A stretch of DNA of 64,000 nt. It comes from JACKAN01 sp964502735. Its GTDB lineage: Bacteria; Bdellovibrionota; Bdellovibrionia; Bdellovibrionales; UBA1609. Shown here one piece after another: positions 1 to 9,335 of the stretch. How positions within the stretch are numbered: position 1 is the stretch's first letter; every line of letters starts with the position of its first letter. Under the pieces are notes generated by a model. It was given only the letters and a program-made list of their open reading frames with translations, was not told the origin of the DNA and did not search any database. Where the stretch lies: the NCBI GenBank assembly GCA_964502735.1, contig CAZCYD010000007.1, positions 30,736 through 94,735 on the forward strand. Reading direction: 5' to 3'. Both the position numbers and the translations under genes were made by a program.

Positions 1-54
1 GATAAATGAGATTAAAAATAAAATACAACACAAGATGGAGAAAAAATAGAGATT

Positions 55-861
55 ATGGAGAAAAGCAAAATAAGAAACAATAAGAAAAATAGATTAAAAA
101 GCATAAGAGCCATTACCATTATGATGTTGTTTATGTTGTCAAGTGCGCCGACATTCTCTCAACAGCGGGGTCGACTTGGTGAAAATATAAAAGAACAATT
201 AAAGACATTTGAAATTTTAGAAGATGGTCAAAAGAAAGTTATTGAGATTGATGAAAAAACTCAAGAGCTTCTTCGCGAATACCGTTTAACTTTAAGAAAA
301 ATTGAAAATACAAAGCTTTATAATGAACAGCTAGTCAAGCTTATTGCCAGTCAAGGGCAAGAAAAAGAGTCCGTCACAAAACAAATTGAAGAAATTCAAG
401 TGACTAATCAAGAGATAGTCCCTCTTATGGTATTCATGGTAGACACTCTTGACAAAATAATCGGTGAGGATTCGCCTTTTTTAAAAGAAGAAAGAGTCAA
501 GCGAGTTGAAGAGTTAAAGCTGATGATGAGCCGAGCTGATGTTTCCAATTCAGAAAAATACCGTCGCATCTTAGAAGCCTATATGATTGAAAATGATTAT
601 GGACGTACACTTGAAGCTTATAGAGGGTTATTGGCTTACGAAGGGCAAGAGCTAACCGTAGACTATTTAAGAGTGGGACGGGTGTCCTTTCTTTACCAAA
701 CTCTTGATGGGCGAAAACAAGCAATTTGGAATCAACAAAAAAAGCAGTGGCTGGAATTAGGCAGTGAATATCGAAAGCCCATCCGTGAGGCTCTTAAAAT
801 TGCCCGAAAGCAGTTAGCTCCAGATCTTATTAAACTCCCTTTACTATTGACAGGAAGATAA
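55..861 (+). CDS. DUF3450-like exported coiled-coil protein of a TonB2-type operon
   Basis: This 268-residue protein has a basic N-terminus, a hydrophobic segment at about residues 18-33 and a plausible cleavage site after FSQ, so it is probably periplasmic. Residues 40-115 are rich in E, K, Q and L and look like a coiled coil; the rest is helical. Length, coiled-coil start and position just before a TtpC-like gene fit the DUF3450 family, which accompanies TtpC-ExbB-ExbD-TonB systems in other Gram-negatives. It is separated from the next gene by one base, so the operon is co-translated. Its biochemical role is unknown even in the family; a periplasmic accessory of the energy transducer is inferred. 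The ATG at 55 has no clear ribosome site, and the first bases of the window may hide its promoter. Confidence 0.75.
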   Translation: MEKSKIRNNKKNRLKSIRAITIMMLFMLSSAPTFSQQRGRLGENIKEQLKTFEILEDGQKKVIEIDEKTQELLREYRLTLRKIENTKLYNEQLVKLIASQGQEKESVTKQIEEIQVTNQEIVPLMVFMVDTLDKIIGEDSPFLKEERVKRVEELKLMMSRADVSNSEKYRRILEAYMIENDYGRTLEAYRGLLAYEGQELTVDYLRVGRVSFLYQTLDGRKQAIWNQQKKQWLELGSEYRKPIREALKIARKQLAPDLIKLPLLLTGR

Positions 862-862
862 T

Positions 863-2194
863 ATGAAAATGATAAGCATTATAATTTTAGTATTGTTCAG
901 TTTAAATGTTCACTCTCAATCTTCAGGAGTATTGGAAGATCTCTTTGAGAAAGTTAAAAAAGATCAAGAAGTACAAGCCTTAAAAGAACGGGAAAGAGAA
1001 GTTCAATTTATAAAGTCCAAAGAAAAGCAAAAAGAATTGTTGGCGCAGGCTAAAGAAGAGTTAAAAAAATTAGAGGCGGTCTCAGCAAAATTGACTACAG
1101 AATTTGACAAAAATGAAAAAGAGCTAACAGTTCTTGAGGAAAAATTAAATCAGGCGTCTGGAACTTTAGGAGAAATGTTTGGTGTTGTTAAGCAAATCTC
1201 TGGCGATTTAAGTTCGCAATTAGAAAATTCAGTAGTTTCAGCAGAGTTAAAGGACAGAGAAAAGTTTGTTAGAACATTAGCTGGTAGAAAGGAGTTGCCT
1301 AATTCAGCTGAATTAAAAAAACTTTGGCATGAAATCCTGACAGAAATGATAGAGTCCGGCAAGATCACTCAATTTAATGCTGAGGTTGTTCAGTCAAATG
1401 GACAATCAAAAAATATGAAAATTAATCGAGTAGGGGCTTTTAATTTATTTTCCGAGGGGAAGTACTTAAACTATCAAGCGGAAACCGGTCAGATTGTGGA
1501 GTTGGCTCGCCAACCCAAGGGACAATATTTAGGGTATTTGCGCGATATAGAAAACAATAAAAAAGAGAGCGCTCTTCCCTTTGCCTTAGACCCTTCTAAA
1601 GGAGTTCTGTTGGGCATGTTGGTCAATGCTCCCAGTTTGCTGGAAAGGTTTCACCAGGGTGGATTTGTAGGTTATGTCATTGCACTTTTATTGCTGATTG
1701 GTGTTTTAATTGTTGCAGAGAGGTACATCTTTTTAGCAAAAGAGAAAAAGAAAATCCTAGCTCAGCTAGAAAATTCCAAGCCAGATGAAGATAATGCTCT
1801 AGGGCGTCTGTTTAAAGTTTTTGAACAGTACAAAAATGAGAGTGTTGAAACCCTAGAGTTAAAATTAGATGAATCCATAATGAAGTCTTTACCTTCAATT
1901 GAAAAAGGTATTGGTGCACTAAAAATGTTGGCCGCTATCGGGCCATTGATGGGGCTATTGGGGACAGTAACGGGTATGATCGCGACGTTTCAAAGTATCA
2001 CAATGTTTGGAACTGGCGATCCCAAGCTTATGGCTGGTGGTATTTCAAGCGCACTTGTGACCACGGTGTTGGGATTAATATGTGCTATACCTATGCTTCT
2101 CTTACACAGCTGTATATCTTCACGTTCAAAAGAAATTGTTCAGATATTAAGTGAGCAGAGTGTAGGGCTTATAGCCGAGAAAGTGGGGAAATAA
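863..2194 (+). CDS. TtpC-like MotA/TolQ/ExbB proton channel protein with periplasmic coiled coil
   Basis: This 443-residue inner-membrane protein is predicted to belong to a TonB2-type complex. It begins with a signal-like segment (about residues 1-19), followed by a charged coiled coil (about 25-110) and a long periplasmic region. A transmembrane helix lies at about 265-290. The MotA/TolQ/ExbB domain at about 345-440 carries the GPLMGLLGTVTGMI signature and a second hydrophobic helix. At more than 400 residues it is about twice the length of ordinary ExbB, which is the mark of the TtpC group found with TonB2 systems. It is followed directly (no gap) by a short ExbB, then ExbD and TonB. The probable job is to help transmit proton-motive force to TonB; which receptors use it cannot be read here. 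Confidence 0.85.
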   Translation: MKMISIIILVLFSLNVHSQSSGVLEDLFEKVKKDQEVQALKEREREVQFIKSKEKQKELLAQAKEELKKLEAVSAKLTTEFDKNEKELTVLEEKLNQASGTLGEMFGVVKQISGDLSSQLENSVVSAELKDREKFVRTLAGRKELPNSAELKKLWHEILTEMIESGKITQFNAEVVQSNGQSKNMKINRVGAFNLFSEGKYLNYQAETGQIVELARQPKGQYLGYLRDIENNKKESALPFALDPSKGVLLGMLVNAPSLLERFHQGGFVGYVIALLLLIGVLIVAERYIFLAKEKKKILAQLENSKPDEDNALGRLFKVFEQYKNESVETLELKLDESIMKSLPSIEKGIGALKMLAAIGPLMGLLGTVTGMIATFQSITMFGTGDPKLMAGGISSALVTTVLGLICAIPMLLLHSCISSRSKEIVQILSEQSVGLIAEKVGK

Positions 2195-2725
2195 ATGGCA
2201 AACCCTTTTGAAGCCATTAGTGATTTTCTTGCCGCTGGTGGTACGGTTTTGTGGATTATTTTATTTACGACATTGGTTATGTGGGTACTTATTATCGAGA
2301 GGATATTGTTTTTTAAATATGTCTGTCCGGAGATTATGTCTGATTTAAAAAACCAGTGGTTAAAACGCCGAGATAAAAATTCTTGGTTTGCCTCTCAGGT
2401 GCGTCAAACTTTAATTTCGAGGGGTGAACAACAGATTAATTCTTATATAGGTACAATCAAAACCTTTGTGGCTCTTTGTCCTTTATTGGGATTGTTGGGA
2501 ACTGTGACGGGTATGATTTCAGTTTTTGATATCATGGCGATTACAGGCACTGGAAATGCGCGATTAATGGCTTCGGGAATTTCAATGGCTACCATACCTA
2601 CATTGGCAGGTATGGTAGCTGCATTGTCGGGCCTTTATTTTGGAAGTTTATTTGAGAAAAAAGCGGCACGGGCAACTGAAGCTTTGACGGATGAGTTAAC
2701 AGACGATTTGCTACTAAAACTGTGA
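2195..2725 (+). CDS. exbB: ExbB-type proton channel subunit
   Basis: This is a 176-residue short ExbB/TolQ-family inner-membrane protein with three hydrophobic segments (about residues 15-35, 88-110 and 130-155). The conserved stretch CPLLGLLGTVTGMI and the following GISMA...PTLAGM segment form the family's pore-lining helices. It starts immediately after the TtpC-like stop codon and is 7 bases ahead of exbD. With ExbD it should form the proton-driven stator that energises TonB. The length matches ExbB2 of TonB2 systems rather than TolQ (about 230 residues). Confidence 0.88.
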   Translation: MANPFEAISDFLAAGGTVLWIILFTTLVMWVLIIERILFFKYVCPEIMSDLKNQWLKRRDKNSWFASQVRQTLISRGEQQINSYIGTIKTFVALCPLLGLLGTVTGMISVFDIMAITGTGNARLMASGISMATIPTLAGMVAALSGLYFGSLFEKKAARATEALTDELTDDLLLKL

Positions 2726-2732
2726 GGAATTT

Positions 2733-3143
2733 ATGAGAAAAAAATGGAGACGAGTGCAAGAGGAAGAAGCAGGCATTGATCTTACATCAATGTTAGATGT
2801 GACTTTTATCATGCTCATTTTCTTTATTGTAACGACGTCTTTTGTTAAAGAGTCAGGGGTAGATGTTAATAGACCTACGGCTTCGACAGCTGAGTCAAAG
2901 GAAAAGACCAGCATTCTCATTGCTATAACTGAGACAGGAGAAGTCTGGTTAGACAAACGAAAAGTCGACATTCGAAGTGTTCGCGCAAATATAGAAAGAA
3001 TGCGAGCCGAAGCCCCCGACGGTGGAGTGGTTATTCAGGCCGATAAGCTGAGTAAAACAGGTATTTTAGTTGAAGTGATGGATCAGGTCCGATTAGCGGG
3101 CATGTTAAATATCTCAATCGCAGGTACAGTGGGCGGTAATTAA
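2733..3143 (+). CDS. exbD: ExbD/TolR-type stator subunit
   Basis: This 136-residue protein has the ExbD layout: a short cytoplasmic N-terminus, one transmembrane helix at about residues 20-42, and a periplasmic domain. The SMLDVTFIMLIFF segment holds the conserved membrane Asp that carries protons in the family. A ribosome site (GAGGA) precedes the ATG at good spacing. Its stop overlaps the TonB start by one base (TAATG), indicating coupled translation. It works with the ExbB and TtpC-like proteins just upstream. Confidence 0.9.
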   Translation: MRKKWRRVQEEEAGIDLTSMLDVTFIMLIFFIVTTSFVKESGVDVNRPTASTAESKEKTSILIAITETGEVWLDKRKVDIRSVRANIERMRAEAPDGGVVIQADKLSKTGILVEVMDQVRLAGMLNISIAGTVGGN

Positions 3144-3796
3144 TGAGCAATTTTTGGAAAAGACTTGTCTATTCCATCGCGGGTGGTGCAGCTGCAACTT
3201 TTTTGCTTTTTTACCTGATGCAAAGTTTAATTTCGGGGGGAAAGGACTTAAAAAAGCCAGATGCTACGGAAAATTTTATAGAATTTGTACGTCTAAAGCG
3301 GCCCACCAATCTGGAAACAAAAAAGCGAGAGTTGCCTAAAAAGCCAGAAGTCAAAGACGAAGAAATGCCAAAACAAAATGTGAATGTGGCGAAGAACGAG
3401 CACAAACCCAGTCGGCCAGAGTTAAAGTTTGAGACCCCTAAACTTGATATTCCCTTAGCTCCAGGTGATGGAGGAATGGCTATGTCTGGTGCAGGAGGAG
3501 GTGCAAGTGCGAACAGTGATGAGGTTCCTTTGGTTCGTGTCGAGCCACAGTTTCCTCAAGAGGCAGCGATGAAAGGGATCAGCAAGGGTTGGGTTCGGCT
3601 GGTTGTTGACATTGGCACAGACGGAAGTGTGTCTCAAGCCCACGTGATTGAGGCCCGTCCAAGAAATATTTTCGAGCAAGCTGCCGTAAAGGCGGTGTTG
3701 AAATGGAAGTACCGACCAAAAATGATCGAAGGCAAAGCCGTTGTTAGAAAGGGTATAAAAATTCAGTTGGATTTTGAGATGGAACCAGAATCATAA
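3143..3796 (+). CDS. tonB: TonB-family energy transducer
   Basis: This 217-residue protein has one N-terminal transmembrane anchor (about residues 8-28). A Lys/Pro-rich periplasmic linker (about 45-95) and a Gly/Ala-rich hinge (about 107-125) follow. A TonB C-terminal domain occupies about 130-217: VRVEPQFP, then GWVRLVVDIGTDGSV, and VLKWKYRPK near the end, all typical of the family. It completes the ExbB-ExbD-TonB set and probably reaches across the periplasm to outer-membrane receptors or other partners. No TonB-dependent receptor gene lies nearby, so the substrate is unknown. Confidence 0.88.
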   Translation: MSNFWKRLVYSIAGGAAATFLLFYLMQSLISGGKDLKKPDATENFIEFVRLKRPTNLETKKRELPKKPEVKDEEMPKQNVNVAKNEHKPSRPELKFETPKLDIPLAPGDGGMAMSGAGGGASANSDEVPLVRVEPQFPQEAAMKGISKGWVRLVVDIGTDGSVSQAHVIEARPRNIFEQAAVKAVLKWKYRPKMIEGKAVVRKGIKIQLDFEMEPES

Positions 3797-3969
3797 TTCA
3801 GCCGTTAATCTTTTAGTCACCTCTATATAATTTACAAGTACCATGTACAAAAATTTATAATCGATTTATTTTGGAGATCTTCATCTTTAGAAGTGAGTCT
3901 TTTATCTGGTAGGTAGCTTCCGGCTTAGAAATTAGGACGACGATAAACAAGAAGCAAAAGTAATATAAA

Positions 3970-5205
3970 GTGAGAATAATGCTTAACCCTTCTAAACTCT
4001 TTTTTAAATTTGTATTCTTAATTATTTTTGCTTTAGCTTGTCATTTAACTGCAAAAGCTACAACTGATGCCAAGGGCATCGAGACTTTATGTGAAAATCT
4101 ATTGCGAGAAGGGTCTTCTTTAGCCAGTCGGGGAGATGAAGCAAGTATAGAGACCAATTTTAACAAGTACCTTAAATATTACTCAGAAGCCCTAAATGGT
4201 AAAGGCAAAGATTACACTTCAGATCTAATCTTTAAGAGTTTTCAGGTTTGGAGTTCTCATTGGCAAGTCATGCAGGATGTGTTCGGATTTAAAATTGGAA
4301 ATGAAGTCGAAGTTCCTCCTGTAGATCAAATAATCGAAAGTTATAAAAATAAAATGTTAATTTATGCTAGAGAAGGAATTATTAATAGTGAAGATATCTT
4401 GTTGCCGGCATTTCTTGTTGATGTTGCCGGTGAAAAAATAATTATTCTTTCTCTGCAAGCTATCCCCAGAGGTGGCACTATTATTTCTGATATTTCAACT
4501 GATGATTATAATTTGATGATTTATCAAGGGTATTTTCCAGTTACAGAAACTTTATTTGCTCATGATTTAGCTCATTTGACGGCTTTTTTGGAAGTTCCTT
4601 TGTATATGGCAAATATTAAAAAATTGGCAAGGCAAGCTATTTTAGGAGGACACTTAGAGTATCCTGCGAGGGCGGCAAGGATTTTTGCAGTGAATGAAAA
4701 TTTAATTCTTGTTCGTCAAGAGGCAAAACAGCAATTGTTAGCGGATTTGGATTTAGATGAGAAAATGAGACAGGACTTAGCCCAAGTAAATTTAGAACAA
4801 ATGATCCAGCACTTAAGCCAAAGGTCTAATTTAGAAATAGAAAAAATTGTGAATCGGCTGCGCTCAAAATTTTACGAGTATATGCTTCCTCTTGGTGGTG
4901 CCTCTCGGGATGGTTATTCTAGTTATTTTGAGGGCTATCATCACAATGGCCCTGTTTTTAGAATGATTAATGAGTTTGGCAGTTACTCAAGTCGTGACCC
5001 TTATCTTCTTCAACTCGCTCGCATACAAGTTGTACTGATTCGTTTGTCGCAAGTGAGCTTAAATGATTGGTTTGAGGCCATAGATGCCCCGTTTTTAGAC
5101 AAGAAGTCTCCCCTTGGCAGGCTCTTTTTGGATTATGAGCTTTGGAAAGAATATCCAAGGTATTTTGAGGTTTTTTCAAATCCTTACTATCAATCAAATT
5201 TTTAA
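3970..5205 (+). CDS. Exported protein of unknown function, 411 residues
   Basis: I do not recognise this family. The N-terminus is basic then hydrophobic (about residues 8-27, FFKFVFLIIFALACHLTAKA), consistent with a signal peptide, so the protein is probably periplasmic or surface-located. The middle carries the string HDLAHLTAF (about residue 200), which places two His and one Asp close together and could bind metal, but no known metallo-enzyme motif is complete. The C-terminal part is rich in Tyr and Arg. The GTG at 3970 is the longest start; an ATG at 3979 is equally possible and neither has a strong ribosome site. About 170 bases separate it from tonB, so it may have its own promoter. 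Confidence 0.7.
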   Translation: MRIMLNPSKLFFKFVFLIIFALACHLTAKATTDAKGIETLCENLLREGSSLASRGDEASIETNFNKYLKYYSEALNGKGKDYTSDLIFKSFQVWSSHWQVMQDVFGFKIGNEVEVPPVDQIIESYKNKMLIYAREGIINSEDILLPAFLVDVAGEKIIILSLQAIPRGGTIISDISTDDYNLMIYQGYFPVTETLFAHDLAHLTAFLEVPLYMANIKKLARQAILGGHLEYPARAARIFAVNENLILVRQEAKQQLLADLDLDEKMRQDLAQVNLEQMIQHLSQRSNLEIEKIVNRLRSKFYEYMLPLGGASRDGYSSYFEGYHHNGPVFRMINEFGSYSSRDPYLLQLARIQVVLIRLSQVSLNDWFEAIDAPFLDKKSPLGRLFLDYELWKEYPRYFEVFSNPYYQSNF

Positions 5206-5304
5206 TTAGCCAATAAATAAATAGGTAATTTACTGCTATTAACTGTTTTCAGCTATTAGCCATACATCAACTTTATGGCATATGTTTTGCTAGTTTAAAC
5301 CATC

Positions 5305-7140
5305 ATGATGAATAAAAAACTTGCGAATACAATACTTCTCCTTTCAATGACCATTTTTACAATTTCTTCTCCTTTTAAAGCACTGGGCAACAAAAATATT
5401 TGTTCAGAACTCCTTGAGGGTGGAAATGATATTAAGATTGTAGCTGATTCGTTGGAGCATCTACCTCCAGATTTGTTGAGAATACTGAAGTCGACAATTG
5501 TATTACAACTTAGATATCTTTTAGTTAATAGAGATCCTACGCATGATTTTTTGAATTTGATAAGTGACACCATAAAATTTTTTCCAGAGTTGAAGCCTGA
5601 GATTCAAGACCTAATTAGGGATTACTTTGATAAGAGCACAAAGGTCGAATTCACAAATGGTGTCTTTGATAGTGTAGGTGAAGATTACTTAACTACGATT
5701 CTCAGCGGAAAAGAAATTCCATTAAATAATTTAGAGCCAAAGGAACTAAGATCAGTAAGAGATTTTTTCGAGCACTATTCATTTGGGGACATTTATACTA
5801 GATACTTAGTTTCTGCAAAGAGCTCTCTTCCGGGCCTACAAAAAATAAAGCAGGATTTAGAAGATAGAGAGGCTCTAGCCCCCAATTTGATAGGATTTCA
5901 CAAGGATTCTTCTCCTAGTCTAAGATTAAACGATGGATCAGACAATAGGGCGACTAGGGAATATATATATCAGATGAGAGATTATTCACTGGCTGCGGTT
6001 GAACTCGGTCTAGAAGAATTGTCTAGGACCGGAATCGCTCTTTTGTTGCAATATAGGGAATATGGTCCCTCTTTGGAGGTGGCCTTAAAGCTAAAAGACG
6101 ATGTTTTGGTTTTTAACATAGCAAAAATTATCTTATCTGAAGTTTTTAATCATAATAGTTCTAAAAGTAGAGTCACGGCTAATATGAACTTGGCCCTTTC
6201 TGCTCTAGCCTTTGTTAAAGGAGACCAGGGAAACATCGCAAAATCTTTATTAAGGGAAATTTCTACGGTCTTGATGAGGACTAAAGAAGAAATGTGGCAA
6301 GAACTTGATAGGGTATACAATTGGTCTGTAGCAGCTCTTTTGCTATCAGCTCCAGAGTTAAAGATAAGGAACACTTCGCCTCCGAGTAAAAGAATTACAT
6401 CAGGAATCAATATTGGAAAATTGATTGTAAATAACCTGTCTGAATCAGATTTTTCGCAGATAGAAAAATACCTGTCGAGAAATAATATTATAGACTATCC
6501 ATTGTATGTGGTTTTGGCTAGATCGGGTTTGAAAAGGAAGATTGTCTTGAGTTGGATTAAAAATATTTCGAGGGAGGATTTAGATAGATATGGAGCTAAT
6601 ATAGCCATCTTTAAACTGGCTGCTGCGATTGGAGATATAGATTTAGGATATAATAGGCTACATGATATAATGACAAACACATCATTAAGTAAAGCTCAAA
6701 CCTTTGAGTTTCTAAGAGCTCTAAACTCAACTGATAATGTAAGTGTTAGGTCATTGTTGGGTACGTTTCTGAAATGGTGCGATGTAAGAGGTAAAAGTCT
6801 TCCTGTGGCTGCCGTTCAACTTTATGAAGAATCTTTTCCAGATAAATATCTGGTGGAGTTTAGCCCAGAATATGATTTTTCAATTGAACCTGAATTGAAC
6901 TACTCCTATTTTCAGCCCTATTTACTCTGGGGGAAAAAATTAGCACAGTCCATTAGCCGAAGTCGAAGCCATAACCAAGAAGATCAATACTTCACGCCTG
7001 AGGAAATTCACTTACTCAAAACGCCTTCTGAATTTCGGTCCTATATTTCAGGTTTATACGCTAAAGAAAAATACAGAGAAGCCATCAATCTTATTATTGC
7101 AAGAAGTGGTTTTGAACAAATTAAGCTATCTGTCCATTAG
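5305..7140 (+). CDS. Exported protein of unknown function, 611 residues
   Basis: No family recognised. It starts with a signal peptide-like stretch (about residues 3-28, ending FKALGN). The mature part is mainly helical with repeated Leu spacing, compatible with divergent helical repeats, but no TPR consensus is clear. Two ATG codons in tandem (5305 and 5308) are possible starts. It follows the 411-residue exported protein in the same direction with about 100 bases between, and a hairpin resembling a terminator lies 27 bases after the stop. Location between tonB and a TPR gene suggests, without proof, an envelope role. Confidence 0.7.
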   Translation: MMNKKLANTILLLSMTIFTISSPFKALGNKNICSELLEGGNDIKIVADSLEHLPPDLLRILKSTIVLQLRYLLVNRDPTHDFLNLISDTIKFFPELKPEIQDLIRDYFDKSTKVEFTNGVFDSVGEDYLTTILSGKEIPLNNLEPKELRSVRDFFEHYSFGDIYTRYLVSAKSSLPGLQKIKQDLEDREALAPNLIGFHKDSSPSLRLNDGSDNRATREYIYQMRDYSLAAVELGLEELSRTGIALLLQYREYGPSLEVALKLKDDVLVFNIAKIILSEVFNHNSSKSRVTANMNLALSALAFVKGDQGNIAKSLLREISTVLMRTKEEMWQELDRVYNWSVAALLLSAPELKIRNTSPPSKRITSGINIGKLIVNNLSESDFSQIEKYLSRNNIIDYPLYVVLARSGLKRKIVLSWIKNISREDLDRYGANIAIFKLAAAIGDIDLGYNRLHDIMTNTSLSKAQTFEFLRALNSTDNVSVRSLLGTFLKWCDVRGKSLPVAAVQLYEESFPDKYLVEFSPEYDFSIEPELNYSYFQPYLLWGKKLAQSISRSRSHNQEDQYFTPEEIHLLKTPSEFRSYISGLYAKEKYREAINLIIARSGFEQIKLSVH

Positions 7141-7167
7141 GTTTTATCCGCAGATTTGGGTTTTAAT

Positions 7168-7191
7168 AAACTGGTCTTTTCAGGCCAGTTT
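7168..7191 (+). terminator. Probable intrinsic terminator
   Basis: A 9-pair stem (AAACTGGTC / GGCCAGTTT, one G-T pair) with the loop TTTTCA, followed by CACTTTCT. It lies 27 bases after the stop of the 611-residue exported protein. The T-tract is short and interrupted, so efficiency is uncertain. Confidence 0.5.
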
Positions 7192-7408
7192 CACTTTCTA
7201 CATTTAAATTTGAGCCTCCAGACGTCTCGATAGTTGGCTTGTTATTTGCTACTTATATAAGTTTGAGAGGGCTCTTAGTGCTATGTATGGGCTCATCTGG
7301 GGATAAGAGTGGGGAAAATGTGTGTTATTGAGCTAAAACGACTCCATTTTTTCTAACTAATAATAGGGAGTGGTGCCCGAATGACACCGGGACTTGGAGA
7401 ACGTAAGC

Positions 7409-8791
7409 ATGTATCATAAAGGATCTTTAATAAGAATTGTGAGTCTAGGCTTGTTCATTATTTACATATTGATCTCCTCTTTGTCAGCTGTGGCTTTGAG
7501 TGTTTCTGATATTAAAAGTTCAAAGGAATCTTCGAAATCTCTAGATCGAGTAAAAGAAGCAGAACAAAAAAAGATTCCACCGATCGTGCAAATCAAAACA
7601 TCAAAAAAGAAACTGATGTCGAGAAAAATGGGACTCACTTCAAAAATTACTCACAAAAGACTAGAGCGAGCCTATAGTTATGTGCGCCGTGAACAGTACA
7701 ATCCTGCTATTGAAATCTTTGTAGAGCTATTAAAATCAACTCAAGATAGAGTTGAAGAAAATGCTCAGATTTGGCAGCAGCTGGGTTTTACTCTAGCTCA
7801 AAAAGGAGACTACCAAAAAGCGATTGCAGCTTTAAATAAAGCCCTTGATCTCGATGTTCTTCCTTATGTTCAAACACTCTCATCGCTTTATACTTTGGCT
7901 CAAATTCAGAATGCTCAGGAGAACTATTCTAAAGCTTACAAGAATATGTCTTTGTGGTTTCACTATGCTGATGATCCTTCAGCTGAAGCTTACATACTTA
8001 TGGGTAATCTTTTGGCTCAACTTGACTATAAAGAGTTGGCTTTAAAATATGTTAACCAGGCCTTAATTGAGGCTAAAAATCCTCAAGAAAAGTGGTTGCA
8101 ATTTGCTCTTGCTCTTAATCACGAACTCAACCAACATGAAAACGCTTTAAAAATACTCGCTGTTTTAACGGCAACATTTCCGAACAATCCCAAGTATTGG
8201 AAACAGCTGACATCGACTTACTTAAGTTTAAACGAAGACAAAAAAGCTCTAGCCACTATGGAATTAGCTTATAAGCAAGGTTTTTTAGTTGAAGAGGCAG
8301 ATCTTTTAAACTTGGTGAGTCTTTATGTTTACTTAGATATGCCACAGGCTGCCGTTGAAACTCTAGAAAATGAAATGAAAAACTTGAGAATTTCAGACAG
8401 TGCGAAAAACTTGGAGTTGTTGTCTCAAGCCTATTACCAATCACGCGATCGGGCCAATTCTATGGTGGCATTAAATCGTGCTGCACAAAAATCTGCAAAT
8501 GGTGACTATTTCGCTCGCATAGGTATGATGCACTTAGAGGGTGAAGAATGGACATCTGCTGTTGATGCGTTTAGTCGCAGTCTAGTCAAAGGAGTAAAAA
8601 CGCCAGCTAAGGCTTATTGGGGGCTTGCTGTTGCTAAGTATCAGCAAAAAGATCTTCCTGGAGCTCTCAATACACTGTTAAAGGCAAGGGCACAAAGCAT
8701 CGAAGATAAAAATGTCGAGCAGCTAATAGACCAAGTTAAAAACGAGTTAGTTCTGGTCAGTAGGAACGAACTAGTAAAAATAAATCAATAA
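7409..8791 (+). CDS. Exported TPR-repeat protein
   Basis: This 460-residue protein has an N-terminal signal or anchor (about residues 5-30). A basic linker with runs of Lys and Ser follows, then a chain of TPR repeats from about residue 75 to 440. Repeats such as WQQLGFTLAQKGDYQKAIAALNKALDL are clear TPR units. TonB2-type operons elsewhere often carry a TPR gene after tonB, so it may serve the system at the start of this window although two unknown genes intervene. The longer reading from a TTG at 7394 is possible. I prefer ATG 7409 because GGAG sits 8 bases upstream. The 220 bases before it contain a small GC-rich hairpin (CCCG...CGGG near 7377). Confidence 0.8.
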   Translation: MYHKGSLIRIVSLGLFIIYILISSLSAVALSVSDIKSSKESSKSLDRVKEAEQKKIPPIVQIKTSKKKLMSRKMGLTSKITHKRLERAYSYVRREQYNPAIEIFVELLKSTQDRVEENAQIWQQLGFTLAQKGDYQKAIAALNKALDLDVLPYVQTLSSLYTLAQIQNAQENYSKAYKNMSLWFHYADDPSAEAYILMGNLLAQLDYKELALKYVNQALIEAKNPQEKWLQFALALNHELNQHENALKILAVLTATFPNNPKYWKQLTSTYLSLNEDKKALATMELAYKQGFLVEEADLLNLVSLYVYLDMPQAAVETLENEMKNLRISDSAKNLELLSQAYYQSRDRANSMVALNRAAQKSANGDYFARIGMMHLEGEEWTSAVDAFSRSLVKGVKTPAKAYWGLAVAKYQQKDLPGALNTLLKARAQSIEDKNVEQLIDQVKNELVLVSRNELVKINQ

Positions 8792-8826
8792 GTCTCAAGT
8801 GGCCACCTTATTTCATTTCTAAAATT

Positions 8827-9255
8827 CTATTGAAGAAGAGCATTACATAGATTTAGATCTTTGCCTTTATGGATAGCATCAAAAAAGCTAGCTCTAGAAG
8901 TATTTAAATTATTTATGACCCTGATATAAGAAGATAAAAAGAGTTTTCGCCTCTGGACGTTCTCTAACAGTGATATGTAGTATTCTTTTGATTTATAATA
9001 GTTGGAGCCCACTTGTGAGGGGTATGTTTGGTCCCAAATCTCTGCAGTTTCGATTTTATCTTTGTAATCAGACTCTTGTTGTTGAGCTAGGCTCATTTGC
9101 TCATTTATTAATTCAATATTTAATAAATCACTAATTTTTCTACCATCGTGGCCACTATTTAAAAATTCTTCCACGCTATACACTCGTCCATAGAGGCCTG
9201 GGTCAGTAGGGTCAGGAGCCCGAAAATTCGGTTGAACCATGACCCTTAAGGCCAT
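8827..9255 (-). CDS. Small protein of unknown function, 142 residues
   Basis: No family recognised and no signal peptide or membrane helix is visible, so it is probably cytoplasmic, or secreted by a route not visible here. The N-terminal 40 residues are Pro- and Gly-rich (PNFRAPDPTDPG). The rest is helical, with a Gln/Glu-rich segment at about 57-72. The ATG at 9255 lacks a ribosome site. A second ATG at 9240 has AAGG just upstream and could be the true start. It is convergent with the TPR gene, with only 35 bases between stop codons. It is on the same strand as the lipoprotein and lipase genes but 80 bases downstream of them. Confidence 0.55.
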   Translation of the reverse strand: MALRVMVQPNFRAPDPTDPGLYGRVYSVEEFLNSGHDGRKISDLLNIELINEQMSLAQQQESDYKDKIETAEIWDQTYPSQVGSNYYKSKEYYISLLENVQRRKLFLSSYIRVINNLNTSRASFFDAIHKGKDLNLCNALLQ

Positions 9256-9335
9256 TTAAAAATAGATCATAAGGCATGATTTCAATACTTTCTACAAGCG
9301 GGTGTCCACACCGAGTTTATTATTGTGCAAAACCA

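Noticed and set aside
7290..7408. Possible riboswitch before the TPR gene (GGTGCCCGAATGACACCGGG region).
   Set aside because: Only short ambiguous pairings are seen and no known riboswitch core could be matched.
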